The translations under genes were made by a program, and so were the position numbers. Source: Eucommia ulmoides (lineage: Eukaryota; Streptophyta; Magnoliopsida; Garryales; Eucommiaceae). Taken from it: DNA of 64,000 nucleotides. Each line of letters opens with the position of its first letter. Position 1 is the stretch's first letter. The notes below the pieces were generated by a model. It was given only the letters and a program-made list of their open reading frames with translations. It was not told the DNA's origin and made no database searches. The stretch is taken from assembly GCA_016647705.1 (NCBI GenBank), contig CM028330.1, positions 36,469,534 to 36,533,533 of the forward strand. Reading direction: 5' to 3'. Shown piece by piece: positions 54,901 to 64,000 of the stretch.

Positions 54901-57900
54901 TAAAAATCTAAAGTAATTATTGAAACTTTAGAAGGGGCTTCATAAAAAATCTTTAATAGATATCGCCCCTACTATGATTTTTCAAAACTTAGGGTGGCTC
55001 CACCCTTGCCCGCCAATGATTGTACCACCAGTAACTAGTATATTAGCATACTTAATTACATAAATATAAAGAATCAATTCTTACTTATTTTTCCAAAATT
55101 CATAATTAATTCCACAAGAACACTCTCAATAGTTTTATGGAAAATTAAGTTTTCGTTCCTCTACTTTGTGAAGTATATTTTATGTGGCCTTCTACCTGTA
55201 AATTTTAACAGGATGGCCAGCCCACTTTTTATCAAGTTTTTAAATGGCCTTTTGTTATAGGCGATAATTTAGGCAGAATTAACAGCATATTAGCAAAATA
55301 ATGTACCCACAACCCTCCACCCCAGATTCCTGCCGTCTACCACCCCATAATACTTTTAAGCCCTTGTAATTCATTTCTCTCCTCTCTGTCTAAGCAAATA
55401 CCCAACAACCCTCACTCCCAACCCCCCATCCAATCGCATGTGAAAAATCCAATCATGTATGAAATTTTTTAACGCACACATTAGGGAAAAAAAAAAAAAA
55501 AACAGTAGCCATCTTATATCGTATCAGTGTCGTAAAAGGCACAAGAGCGAGGCAGGGCATTTAACCTTGTCCCAAGTGGCGCATAAGGCCCGAGGCGTGG
55601 TTCGTATGCCCCATTAAATATGAATTTCTAATTTTTCAAAATATATAAAAAAAAAATTACAAATAACAGAAAAATAATAGTAGAAAAAAAATATAAGATG
55701 GCAAAATAAAAGACAATGGACATATATATAAAAATTTATGGTAAGTTACTAACAAAGTAAAAAAATGTAAACTTCTAAAGGATAATCGAATGTAAATAAG
55801 CAAAGATGAAAGTTCAGTCCTCGATAGAAATATCCATTTAATCGCCCAATGAGATTATAAAGGAAGTTGAAGACTTTTAACTGTAGTTTAGGGTCATTTT
55901 CAAATTGTAACTTGAATTATGTTACAAACTAACCTTAGTTAAAATCTTAAAATAATATAATTTTAATTAAGTGAAAGAAAAATGAAAATATTAGAAAGCA
56001 CATTGGGCTTACGTGCCAATCCTTGGGCTTCACCCAATTTTTACGCACCAAGCCCTAGGCTTCACCCAATTTTTATGCCCAAGACTCAGCCCAAAAGTCT
56101 AGGGCGTACTATTACGGACCGCTTACTGACATGGCTGTCAAAAGGAACAAAGATGTTGGATGAACGATCATAGCGTTTATATGCGGCTATCAACCAGGCC
56201 GGTGCCAACACCACTAAGCGTCCCTTCAGAGTAGAGGCATACCGACCCGGTTAAGTTCCAAGACTATATTGTTGGTCATGGACCAAACAAAAGAACAGGG
56301 ATTTGACCTCCCCTATACAAACTGGTTAGGAGTTGGAATCGCTCACTTGATGAGCCCGAGGTAGAACCCCCGCATAGAGAACGCGTTCGAGGGTGCTACA
56401 CGGGCAGTTGCCGCTGCGAGAATGTGAGCCCGTGACTAATGGTATTAGAGCAGGGTACGATTAGTTCCATCGGGGACTCCGCTCGAGCCATGGGGACGAC
56501 ACTCCCTAGGGAAGAAGTTGAGTTGAAGTAATGATTCACCAAGCACTCGTCAAAGGATGACAGGCAAGTAATCAGGAGCGTCACATCGAATAATCGCATG
56601 GATCATGTGATCTGGGGCACCTCATCTTTCTCTTTGTTGCGCAAGTGTTGAGGTACGCCAAGAGCGCGACATCGAGAGCTATTCATATCGCAACGAGGAC
56701 GTTTGCAATTTTGGGTGAAAGAGATTATCACGGACCGCTTATTGACATGACGATCAGAAGGAACAAGGATGTCGATCGAAGGATCGTAGCGCTTATATGC
56801 AACTCTCAGCCAGGTGGGTGCCAACGCCACTAGTCGTCCCTTCAGAGCCAAGGAATACCGACCCAATTAAGTTCGAAGACTATATCTTTGGTCATGGACT
56901 TGAAAAAAGAAGAGGGTTTGACCTCCCCTACACAAACTAGTCCGTATCTAGAGTTGCTCTCCTGATGAGCCCGAGGCAAGGCAAAACCAGTCAGCATCGT
57001 ACAAGAAGGTAGGAGCATCATAAAAGAAGGTAGGCTTACCCCCGTGTAGCAAACGCGTTCGGGGGTGCTGCACGAGCAGTTGCCGCTACAAAAATATGAG
57101 CCCGTGACTATACGTTCAAGGAGCATTTTGCCCCACCCATAGCCTGGGGCATTTCCACTACACCCCACCTCTAGGCTTGCCCAAGGCTCGGAAACACCTT
57201 TTGCAACATTGTACCATATCAAGCAATTATTTAGGGCGTGCACGCATGTGAGTGAAAGTGGTAATCATTTTTTCACTTAAAAGATACAAATTACAGAAAA
57301 CAAGGTAAGAAAAAGGTTTGCAGGTTTTTGAAAGAGGGTGACTACTGTGTTGTTGTTTTTTTTTGGGGTGCGTGTGTTTTGGGGGGTTATTCAGGTTTTA
57401 ACTTGGGGCAATTGGGTTATAAGATTTTGGAGAGAGAGAGTGAATGGGAGCAAATTTAAGGTTACTAAATAATCCAAAAAAATTAACAGCAGAGCTGAAA
57501 ATTGATAAAGCAAGTAGCAGGGGAAAAACATCTGGTAAATTGATAAAGAATTGAGAATTTAATAACAGAGCTGAAAATAGGGATGCACGTATGAGAAAAT
57601 CATGTTAAACTGAAGAATAATCAATGCAACGAGAGAGTGAGAATACAAAAAACCGTGGCCAAAAGAATCTTTCAAAAAAACAGTTGAGAAATTCATAAAG
57701 GAATAAAATTTTGCAAACAGAACTGAAAATAGAGACACCTATACAAGAGAGTCATGTAGAAGTGAACAATGTTGGGGAGGGACAAGGAGAGACCAATTTT
57801 TTATTTTTTTAATAAGGACACTATAAGTCTAAATGACTATATATCGCTTTGAAACAACATGTGTTACTCACATGATGCCAATACGTCTAAATTAACGACT

Positions 57901-60900
57901 ATAAAAAACGGAATGGTAATTTAAAAACATGATAAAAAGTCGGAGGACCATATTCCTAAATTCTCCAGTTAGAGGGCCACATAAACAGACCTCACTGGAG
58001 GACCAAAAATGTAATTTGCCCATAATTTTATGAGTTTAAGCTAAGACACACCATGTCATTTAGAACAATGACACGGACACCTCCTGCTATTTCAATAATA
58101 CAATGGGAATCCCTTGTCATTTGAGATTTATCACCAGATAAGTTCAATTGTTACCAAAAAAAGATAACATTCTTATCACTCAACAATTTACCATAGTGAT
58201 AACTGATAAGTCAAAAGGCAAAAATACCATCCACTGCAAAAATTAAAATGACCATAGAACGCCTATATTATCTTTCTTTTTTCATTTCTTATTTTAACTT
58301 TCTTCCTGCCCTTTTTCTTCCTTTTTTTTTTTTTTTCATCTCTTCCATCTCCATATTCCAGACTAATCCCATCACCACCTTGTCATGCACCAAACACATC
58401 TTTCCAACCCACTAACCATCATCTCCACCACCATCTACCCTGAGTCCTGACAATCCAACGGCACCAACACGGAGCGCAACCCCCTCTCCCCCACTCACCT
58501 CCACCATCAATCTCCTAACCTAAACCCAGATTCAACGACATATTCCCCACCTCTCTAAATTACTAACTCCCCTCAATGGCCCCCTCACTACTACAAAACA
58601 GGGCATCCCCTCATACGAAACAAAGAAATTCAAGAAAGAGAGATAGAGAGACAAAGAGAAGCTTAACCTTCTCTGCCTTCTCTTCCTCCAACATCAAGGC
58701 TGGAATTCAATCAAAATTATCATAAAATATTTTTGGTTCACCATATCCAACCAAAAAGAAATAAGAACCAGTTTCTCAATAAATTTGCTATATTTCTTTC
58801 TATTCAGGGTTCATTTTTTTGCAAAATCGAATGAGTTGAGTTTGTGAGATTGCATTAAAATTGTTTTAACTTTGTTGGTGGCAGCTTGCTAGGCAGTTTG
58901 GTGGTGTTTGGGGGAGATTTAATGGTGGGGGGTGGAAGTTTCAGTGATGGTGGATATTGCATTGGTGGTCGGTGGTTTCCAGTTTCAGATGGTATCTAGG
59001 GGTGGTGTGTTTTGGTGGTTTGTGGTTTGTATTGCTGATTTGGGTGGTCGTTGGGGTGGCAATTGAGAGAGAGAAAGAGAGAGATTCGGGTCGTGTAGAG
59101 CAAAGAAAAAGAAAAATGACAAAAAGAAAAAGAACATTAATTTAAAAGAAAGGGCATAATAATCATCAAAATAAAGGCGCGGTCATGTTGTTTTTTGTTT
59201 TTTACTTAGAACATTATTGAAGGTAGAATCGTCATTTCAAGTGTCCATTTTACCAATAAGGAGTGATTGGTATTGTTCAAACAATAGGAACGCCAGTTGT
59301 ACTGTTTGTTTGATATGACGGGGTGTCTTGGGAGTAAATTCTAGTTTCATAAGTTAATAATAGAGATGCTTAGAGCCTATTTGGTTTTGTTTCTGGAAAC
59401 AATTTTCAAAATTTTTGAAAACAATTCTTAAAAAAGATTTTGAAATTTGAAAAAAGTGGTTTCGATTAGCTTTTAAAAAGAGAATATTTATTAATAATGT
59501 GTTAAAAAATTGAAAAGCGTAAGTAACGTGATTGGTTGAAATATGATGTTGAAAAAAAGAGAGAATTTTAATGTTTGTTGGTTACATATGTTATAAGAGA
59601 AAATTTGCGGAGAATAAAAAATATGGATATAGAGAAAATTTTAAAATAAAATTCATAAGTTAATTAAATATTATATTAAAAGTAGAGATGTGATAGATTG
59701 AGTATTGTGAAAATTTTGTCAAAGTATTTTGGAGTTATGTTGTTAAGAAAGAACGAGTAGTATTTTGAGCTTTCGAAAACTGAGAATACATACTCGAGTT
59801 GTTAACCAAACAACCCCTTAACTCCCTAATTTCACTATTTTCGTTCCACTGATCCCAAATCCTAAACATTAGCGCTTCAATGGTGTTTTCTCGGGCATGA
59901 AATCATAACAGTATTTTTTGACCCTGTATGTACTCCACCCCCTCTATCCTACAGATGTGGCTAGGGATGGTACAAGATTTCCGGAAGAGGTAGCCATTAA
60001 TGGAATGGAGGCCTTGATGCGGTACTGATTACGTCAAAGTGTAACACTTCGTATCAACTGAAAAATGAGCTATACAACTTATCACAGCACACTATGAAAC
60101 AGATGACATGATGGATTGCTCACCTGGCATGCCTCGCATACTCCTCATAATTTTCAAGCAGCATCTTTCCTGCCAGTTCATTTAAAGCGGATTCTGGAAA
60201 TGGTTCAATCAGTAAACATCTGACTACCTGTCATTTGGAAAATCAGAAATAATAACAAAATTCATATCCAAACCACATACAGAATTTAGAAGAACTCGTT
60301 CATTTTCTTTTTAAGTTTGTGTGTGTGTGTTTTGGGGGGAGGGGACGTTAAAGGAGTTTCATGAAACTTTCACTGGACAAGGAGCGAACAGGCAGAACTT
60401 ACAACTAAAACATGGCGTAGACCAAGACTCGGGTTCCAGTCTTTCTTCAAAGTATTAACACAAATCTCACCATTAGTTGCGATGTTTGGATGGAAAATCT
60501 TGGTCAGAAAATAACCTAAATGGTAGAAAGAAGTGTCAAGATGAAGGAATATGTGAAGCATATCCACAAACAGAACGTCAAACCAAAGTTAAGAGTGAAA
60601 GCAGATCAGACTCGTAACTACACGATTTGCGAAGCAAGTACAACAAAAAATTGGATGCACCAGATAACCTAACAGATGTTCCAGTTACAAGGAACACATG
60701 CACCACAAATGCATCAAATATGAAGGGGACGAAATAAGATAGAAGGAAAAAATCTATGCAGATAACAGCTACACACACAAAATCGTGGGCATGTATATAT
60801 GTGTGTGTGTGTATAATTTGCCTAAGTAAAAAGTTCAATGAAAATAAATAAAATAAAATTCTAGTTAAATACCTTAAAAGTCTGTCATTTTGCTTTAATT

Positions 60901-63836
60901 ATTCATTGTTCTTGTGTGAATTTACGAGATACTCCTTTAGTCTCTATACTGTTCATTGTAAGATCTTTTTTTAATTGAAAAGTAAGAATAATATTTACCA
61001 TGCTTTTTACTTTACAATAGCAAAACAATATATGAGCTACACAATTAACTTATGCATTAATTTTATTTTTCCAATAATTGTCACAAATTCAACAATTATC
61101 ATTTTTAAAAAAAAAATAAGCCCTCTTAAATTAATTTTTTAAACCCACTGATATTACCCCCAATAAGGCATGCATATTTGGCAAATGTAAAGAGGATAGA
61201 TAGTTTAGCTCGAATAAATAGTGGTCAAGAATAACTATCATGAACAGACATAAAATGTAAAGATATTAAATGCCTCATAAGTTTGACTGCTGGAGTACAA
61301 TTCATGAATTTAAGTATCAGCCGTTACATAGCGTAACGGCCGTTAGTTACGTAACGGGTTTTTGGCCCTCCGTTACCGTTACAGTATATTGGTTGCAAAC
61401 TGATTCACAGCCATAGCGGTCCGTAACGGTACCATAACAGCTCATAACGAGACTACCGGCCATTACGGGCCTTTACAGTCGATTCTGCATCTCTCTATTC
61501 AGAGAGCTCTTTTTGCTCACCTTTCTCCTCACACCCAACCCTGCATCCCTCCAACCCAACCAGCCAAGTTTCGGCCATATCCTGGCTGTTCAAGCCTCCT
61601 CCGCTCCATTTTTGGCCAGATCAAAGTCCTCCACCCAATTTTTGGCCAAATCCAAGCATTTCTAGCAGAATTTCTTTATTAAAACAGCGAGATTTCTCTG
61701 TTTTCGGGCAGATCTATATATAATTTAAATTTTGGCCCATATTTGGTCTAATTGCTGCCCATATTTGGAATAAAATATCTATATTTTAAATTTCTGCCCA
61801 TATTTGATTTAATTTTAGCTTTACAAACAATTTTTTCCCACATTTGGTAACTCTTTTATAATTTTATTATGTTTATGCAACATATTTTTCATTAAATGTC
61901 ATGCACCTTCTTATTCTTTTAAATTTGCTTAGTACGACAGTTCCTAATTTTTATTTTTCATCTTTTTTATATATTTAATGTGTTTTAAATATAATTAAAT
62001 GTCATAATATCTATTAGAATGTGTTTATTAAGAGTTAAATGAGTAGAAGAGTTACAATCAATGAGTTTTTTAGGATTTTCTAGTGATTTTTAAAAAATTC
62101 ACAACCGTTACAACCGATTTTCGTTACGGATAGGCCGATACTCACGATATCATTCCACAGCAACCGTTACCGTTATGTAATCCAATACTGCGAAACCTTG
62201 GTACGATATCATTGTTTCAATACGTAGATGAGTAAATCACTACTTATGATCCCTTCAATTATTGTGTAATGAAAGTACGTTTCTATTGTTGGAATTGCTC
62301 TAACATGTATGATGTGCATCTAGAAGTCTATCATTGGCACGTGAGATGTGCCTAAATCTCTAGTAGTTAATAAAAGTTCAATAATTATTATCTCAAAAGA
62401 ATTTTTTATAAGCCATGCTAAATTAAATTTTTTAACCCATTGCTTTCACCCCCAAGATAATGCCGTTAGCCCCTAACAACGTGTTTGGTCCTCCAGCGTT
62501 GTTAGGGGCTAATACAAGCCATAATTGGCAAATAAGAAGCGGAGAGTGAATAGATAATTGTCTAGAATAACAATAATGAACAGTTACTAGTTAAAGCTGC
62601 TTGCCTGTCTGGCTTCCCGCATATATACTCTTAAGCGCAAACCCGCTTTATTTAATTAATAACAAACTAGGGGTGGGATCTTCCTAGACCTAAGAAAGTA
62701 CGAAAGAAATTACTCTTAGACCGCCTTGACACCAACATATCCACTCACCCCCCCTCTTCCACAGCTTTTAGGACAGTTGCTTCTAAGGAGAGCCCGTAGC
62801 TTACAACAAATCATCTATTAGAACGGAATGTAAGACAAGGCATGTATGTACCTGTTTGCTTTCCTAAGACCATATATGGTTAGAGTACCGCGTTAAGGTT
62901 CCGTTCCTTGTTTTGTCTAGTAAAATATGTGTTCACTTCTTTTTCGCTAGGTTTCATTTGATTTGTTTAAGATTACAACATATTAAGACATACAGTTGGA
63001 GTACGATTTTTTGTTTCAATAGGTAAAAGATTAAATCATTGTTTGAGTCATTCCGATATTTTGTCATATCAAAATATCAATATCTTTTATTATTAGAGCT
63101 GTCCTAACAAGCTGTGCATCTAGTAGTCAATTATTGACACATGGAACGTGCCTTACTTCCTAGTATATGCATATGCTAATGAAATACCACATCATAAGAC
63201 TGAACTCTCATCCGTACCAAGAGAATCAAACCCAACCATCTCTAGGGACAAAAAAGGCTTATTTGCAACAGACAAAGTGGCTGAATTTGAGATGGAGAGA
63301 GAAATTAGGTTTAGAATCATAAATACATGATCCCTCCATAAAAGATACAAATGCCCCTCAAAGTCAAATTTTAACGCCTTCAAAACATGAACATGTTTGT
63401 ATAATTTTGTAAGAAAAGATATCCATCCCCACCTCAAATAGAGTATTAACAAGTAAAACCAAGAGCAGAGGCACACCCATGTTAAAATAGAACTCAATAA
63501 TCAAGTGAATTGACAAACCTCTGGGAGGGGAATGAGGGAAGTCACGAGACAATATTAACTTCATGCGGAAAACACCATTTTCATAAGGGGTCCCAGCTGC
63601 AGAGTTATAGATTTTTCATTCAGATTGGAACTTGATGTACAAGTAAAAAAGCAAAGTAAAAATTTAGCTAATTATTTTGAAAATGGAGTACCTGGGCCTT
63701 CAATATCAGCAAATATGGTTGAAAAATCATCATCATTTACACCTACTTTAATGCCCTCAGGAGGTGTTTCATCGAGATTCTTCAATTCCTTTGCAAGTTG
63801 TTTTATTACATTTGGTGGAAGATTTTCATTGGTAGC
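52000..63836 (-). CDS. UBC22: Ubiquitin-conjugating enzyme E2 22 (UBE2S-like), 5 of at least 6 exons
   Basis: This E2 carries ubiquitin as a thioester. Plant UBC22 is the counterpart of animal UBE2S, which extends Lys11-linked chains with the APC/C. Exons (minus): 63836-63692, 63596-63519, 60515-60403, 60227-60124, 52366-52000; lengths 145, 78, 113, 104 and 367, all with GT/AG borders and matching phases. The product starts [20 protein letters not shown]. It has the UBC fold segments [10 protein letters not shown], the HPN motif IFHPN, the active-site cysteine in [20 protein letters not shown] (about Cys94), and [15 protein letters not shown]. The tail is [12 protein letters not shown], then a Ser/Lys-rich stretch ending KKSLKRL; UBE2S uses a similar Leu-Arg-like tail to bind APC/C. 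With the missing ATG it would be about 269 residues, slightly longer than Arabidopsis UBC22. The TAG acceptor directly before GCT shows that the ATG ends an upstream exon outside the window. No disabling change is seen. Confidence 0.93.
52760..53063. mobile_element. MITE-like element in UBC22 intron 5
   Basis: TTT at 52757-52759 and 53064-53066 flank 304 bp with ends GGGCCTGTTTGG and, reversed, GGGCCTATTTGA. A second copy of its right-end neighbourhood (AAATAGGCC..AAACTCAAGTTTCTCTT) occurs near 53380, and AAAGCAAATAGGC at 53296. Confidence 0.5.
53680..54505 (-). pseudogene. LINE (non-LTR) reverse transcriptase remnant
   Basis: On the minus strand at about 54505-54425 the frame reads [17 protein letters not shown], the RT catalytic LFADD motif with the first Asp changed to Val. 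Then, after a foreign insert (about 54190-54420 with a CCAACCAAACAAGCC end), GSECWVVT and [14 protein letters not shown], and at 53730-53680 [20 protein letters not shown], the typical RPK.TW tail of plant LINE ORF2 proteins. Frameshifts and stops abound. It has the same orientation as UBC22 and lies in its intron 5. Confidence 0.8.
54506..55138. other. A+T-rich intron 5 DNA
   Basis: No element boundary or gene recognised. Confidence 0.4.
56110..57110 (+). mobile_element. TRIM retrotransposon nested in the long-TIR element
   Basis: Two directly repeated LTRs, 56110-56438 and 56726-57110, start TATTACGGACC/TATCACGGACC and end GCCCGTGACTA, close to a TGTCACGG...CCGTGACA inverted pair. Between them are only 287 bases: a tRNA-Met PBS TGGTATTAGAGC at 56440-56451 and a purine-rich GGGTGAAAGAGA before the 3' LTR. 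There is no coding capacity. This is the definition of a terminal-repeat retrotransposon in miniature. The 3' LTR has an extra roughly 60 bases with a duplicated AGAAGGTAGG. I found no convincing target duplication. Confidence 0.85.
56440..56451 (+). other. TRIM primer-binding site
   Basis: TGGTATTAGAGC differs by one base from TGGTATCAGAGC, the initiator tRNA-Met complement, and starts one base after the 5' LTR. Confidence 0.8.
58030..59340. mobile_element. Inverted-repeat element, related to 48600-49330
   Basis: The left AAGACACACCATGTCATTTA ... CCTCCTGCTATTTCAATAATA pairs with the right end reversed: AAGACACCCCGTCATATCAA ... GTTCCTATTGTTTGAACAATA. The interior has CT/GA-rich tracts and a G/T-rich stretch (58870-59060) whose open frame (58957-59145) is compositional. 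Confidence 0.45.
59373..59817. mobile_element. PIF/Harbinger-type MITE in UBC22 intron 5
   Basis: TTA at 59370-59372 and 59818-59820 flank 445 bp. Ends are GAGCCTATTTGGTT and, reversed, GGGGTTGTTTGGTT. Confidence 0.7.
61315..62212. mobile_element. Element bounded by CGTTAC/GTAACG motif clusters
   Basis: Dense CCGTTAC, GTAACGG and GTTACGTAAC motifs occur at 61320-61480 and again, inverted, at 62098-62205. The centre carries CCACCCAATTTTTGGCC repeats and no coding. Terminal motif clusters suggest a non-autonomous DNA transposon; the exact ends are not fixed. Confidence 0.5.
62466..62512. repeat. Perfect 16-bp stem hairpin
   Basis: TTAGCCCCTAACAACG and CGTTGTTAGGGGCTAA are exact reverse complements around a 15-base loop. 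Confidence 0.95.
62603..62950. other. Possible mitochondrial-like insertion in intron 3
   Basis: It has higher G+C than its surroundings and shares modules in reverse orientation with 12400-12560: AATAAAGCGGGTTTGC, CTTAAGAGTATATATGCG, GCAGCTTTAACTAG and GTTCCTTG.TT.GTCTAG. It sits at a joint of the A-B duplication. Origin inferred, not shown. Confidence 0.35.
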
Positions 63837-64000
63837 CTAGCAATGAAACACAAAATGTACTTCAATCAAAACAAAAATATTTACAATGCATTATTACAAT
63901 GACTAACACACACTAGATACATGAAACTCTAGATTCATAGTATGTAAGACAATTAGCTATCTTTGTATATATTGGGAAGAAAGCAAGTTTGAAACAAATG

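Larger units (their letters stand above)
55139..58022. mobile_element. Long-TIR (Mutator-like) element in UBC22 intron 5
   Basis: Ends pair over about 110 bases with mismatches: left GGAAAATTAAGTTTTCGTTC... TTTATGTGGCC...CTTTTTATCAAGTTTTTAAA; right, reversed, GGGCAAATTACATTTTTGGTC... TTTATGTGGCC...CTTTTTATCATGTTTTTAAA. A nine-base candidate duplication is TAGTTTTAT (55130-55138) and TAATTTTAT (58023-58031), 8 of 9 alike. No transposase is visible; inside are a TRIM and a GCGAGGC-type repeat (55525-55620). Long TIRs and nine-base duplications are Mutator hallmarks. Confidence 0.65.
61090..63180. repeat. Interrupted tandem duplication in UBC22 intron 3
   Basis: Block B (ATAAGCC..TAAATTAA.TTTTTTAAACCCA ... 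ATGAACAG) occurs at 61097-61300 and 62395-62595. Block A (GTACGAT.T..TTGTTTCAATA ... GTGCATCTAG.AGTC ... CTAGTA) occurs at 62200-62365 and 62990-63165. The order is B-[insert]-A-B-[insert]-A, so an A-B unit was repeated and both B/A joints took up other DNA. Confidence 0.65.

Noticed and set aside
57111-57115. Target-site duplication of the TRIM
   Set aside because: TACGT after the 3' LTR does not match CGTAC before the 5' LTR; the apparent ACTAT match overlaps LTR sequence.
56842-57243. 133-residue minus-strand open frame
   Set aside because: It lies across the TRIM 3' LTR, which is non-coding; no domain.
63837-64000. Start codon of UBC22 inside the window
   Set aside because: No ATG|GT junction is seen in these 164 bases, and a TAG stop/acceptor directly precedes GCT, so the ATG exon must lie further right.

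Overview
The window is a nuclear, intergenic-to-genic segment of a flowering plant, most likely a eudicot. It is strongly A+T-rich, with spliced genes, homopolymer and dinucleotide tracts and layered transposons. I could not name a species. Only two ordinary host genes are recognisable, both on the minus strand. One is the first coding exon of a SERK/LRR1-type leucine-rich-repeat protein gene (3312-3538). The other is a nearly complete UBC22-type ubiquitin-conjugating E2 gene, with coding exons at 63692-63836, 63519-63596, 60403-60515, 60124-60227 and 52000-52366. Its reading frame is intact across all five visible exons. Its ATG must lie in an exon beyond the right edge.

Region by region: 1-1150 is the 5' end of a BED-zinc-finger hAT transposase gene (minus) with a TATA box and a 5'-UTR intron. 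1186-3010 holds two diverged LTR fragments around a frameshifted hAT remnant, ending inside intron 1 of the LRR gene. 3940-6262 holds PIF/Harbinger-type MITEs, two of them with TAA duplications and GC-rich cores. 6340-9916 is a decayed Ty3/gypsy element arranged pol tail - LTR - PBS - gag - protease - RT. It is cut at 9919 by a 2.2 kb LTR of a second family.

That second LTR family (TGTTG...CAACA ends, about 2 kb) occurs five times: 9919-12138 (-), 15249-17626 (+), 20650-22078 (+), 25541-27638 (-) and 39220-40826 (+). There is also a scrap at 28770-28985. The 25541-27638 copy lies between a Ty1/copia RNase H tail and a tRNA-Met-type PBS followed by gag, so it appears to belong to a copia element. 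Its LTRs carry clusters of TTGAC(C/T) W-box cores and, in four copies, an array of small stem-loops with different stems and a recurring CCTG-type loop. I consider the stem-loop array the most interesting signal here. A third, Ogre/Tat-like gypsy family (TGTAGACA... LTRs) accounts for much of 12620-19300 (+) and 31190-42560 (-).

43433-51200 is repeat-rich DNA of uncertain class. It includes a 3 kb zone with an iterated near-palindromic ATGTTAyATTCAACAT motif. 52000-63836 is UBC22. Its two large introns (about 7.8 kb and 3.0 kb) are packed with a LINE remnant, MITEs, a long-TIR Mutator-like element with a TRIM retrotransposon nested inside it, a second TIR-like element, duplicated segments, a perfect 16-bp hairpin and possible organelle-derived DNA.

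I see no CRISPR array, rRNA or tRNA gene, and no bacterial-type operon. Apart from UBC22 (and perhaps the hAT and LRR1 fragments, which run off the window or are interrupted), every coding trace is broken. All identifications come from reading translations and repeat boundaries by eye; no searches were run.
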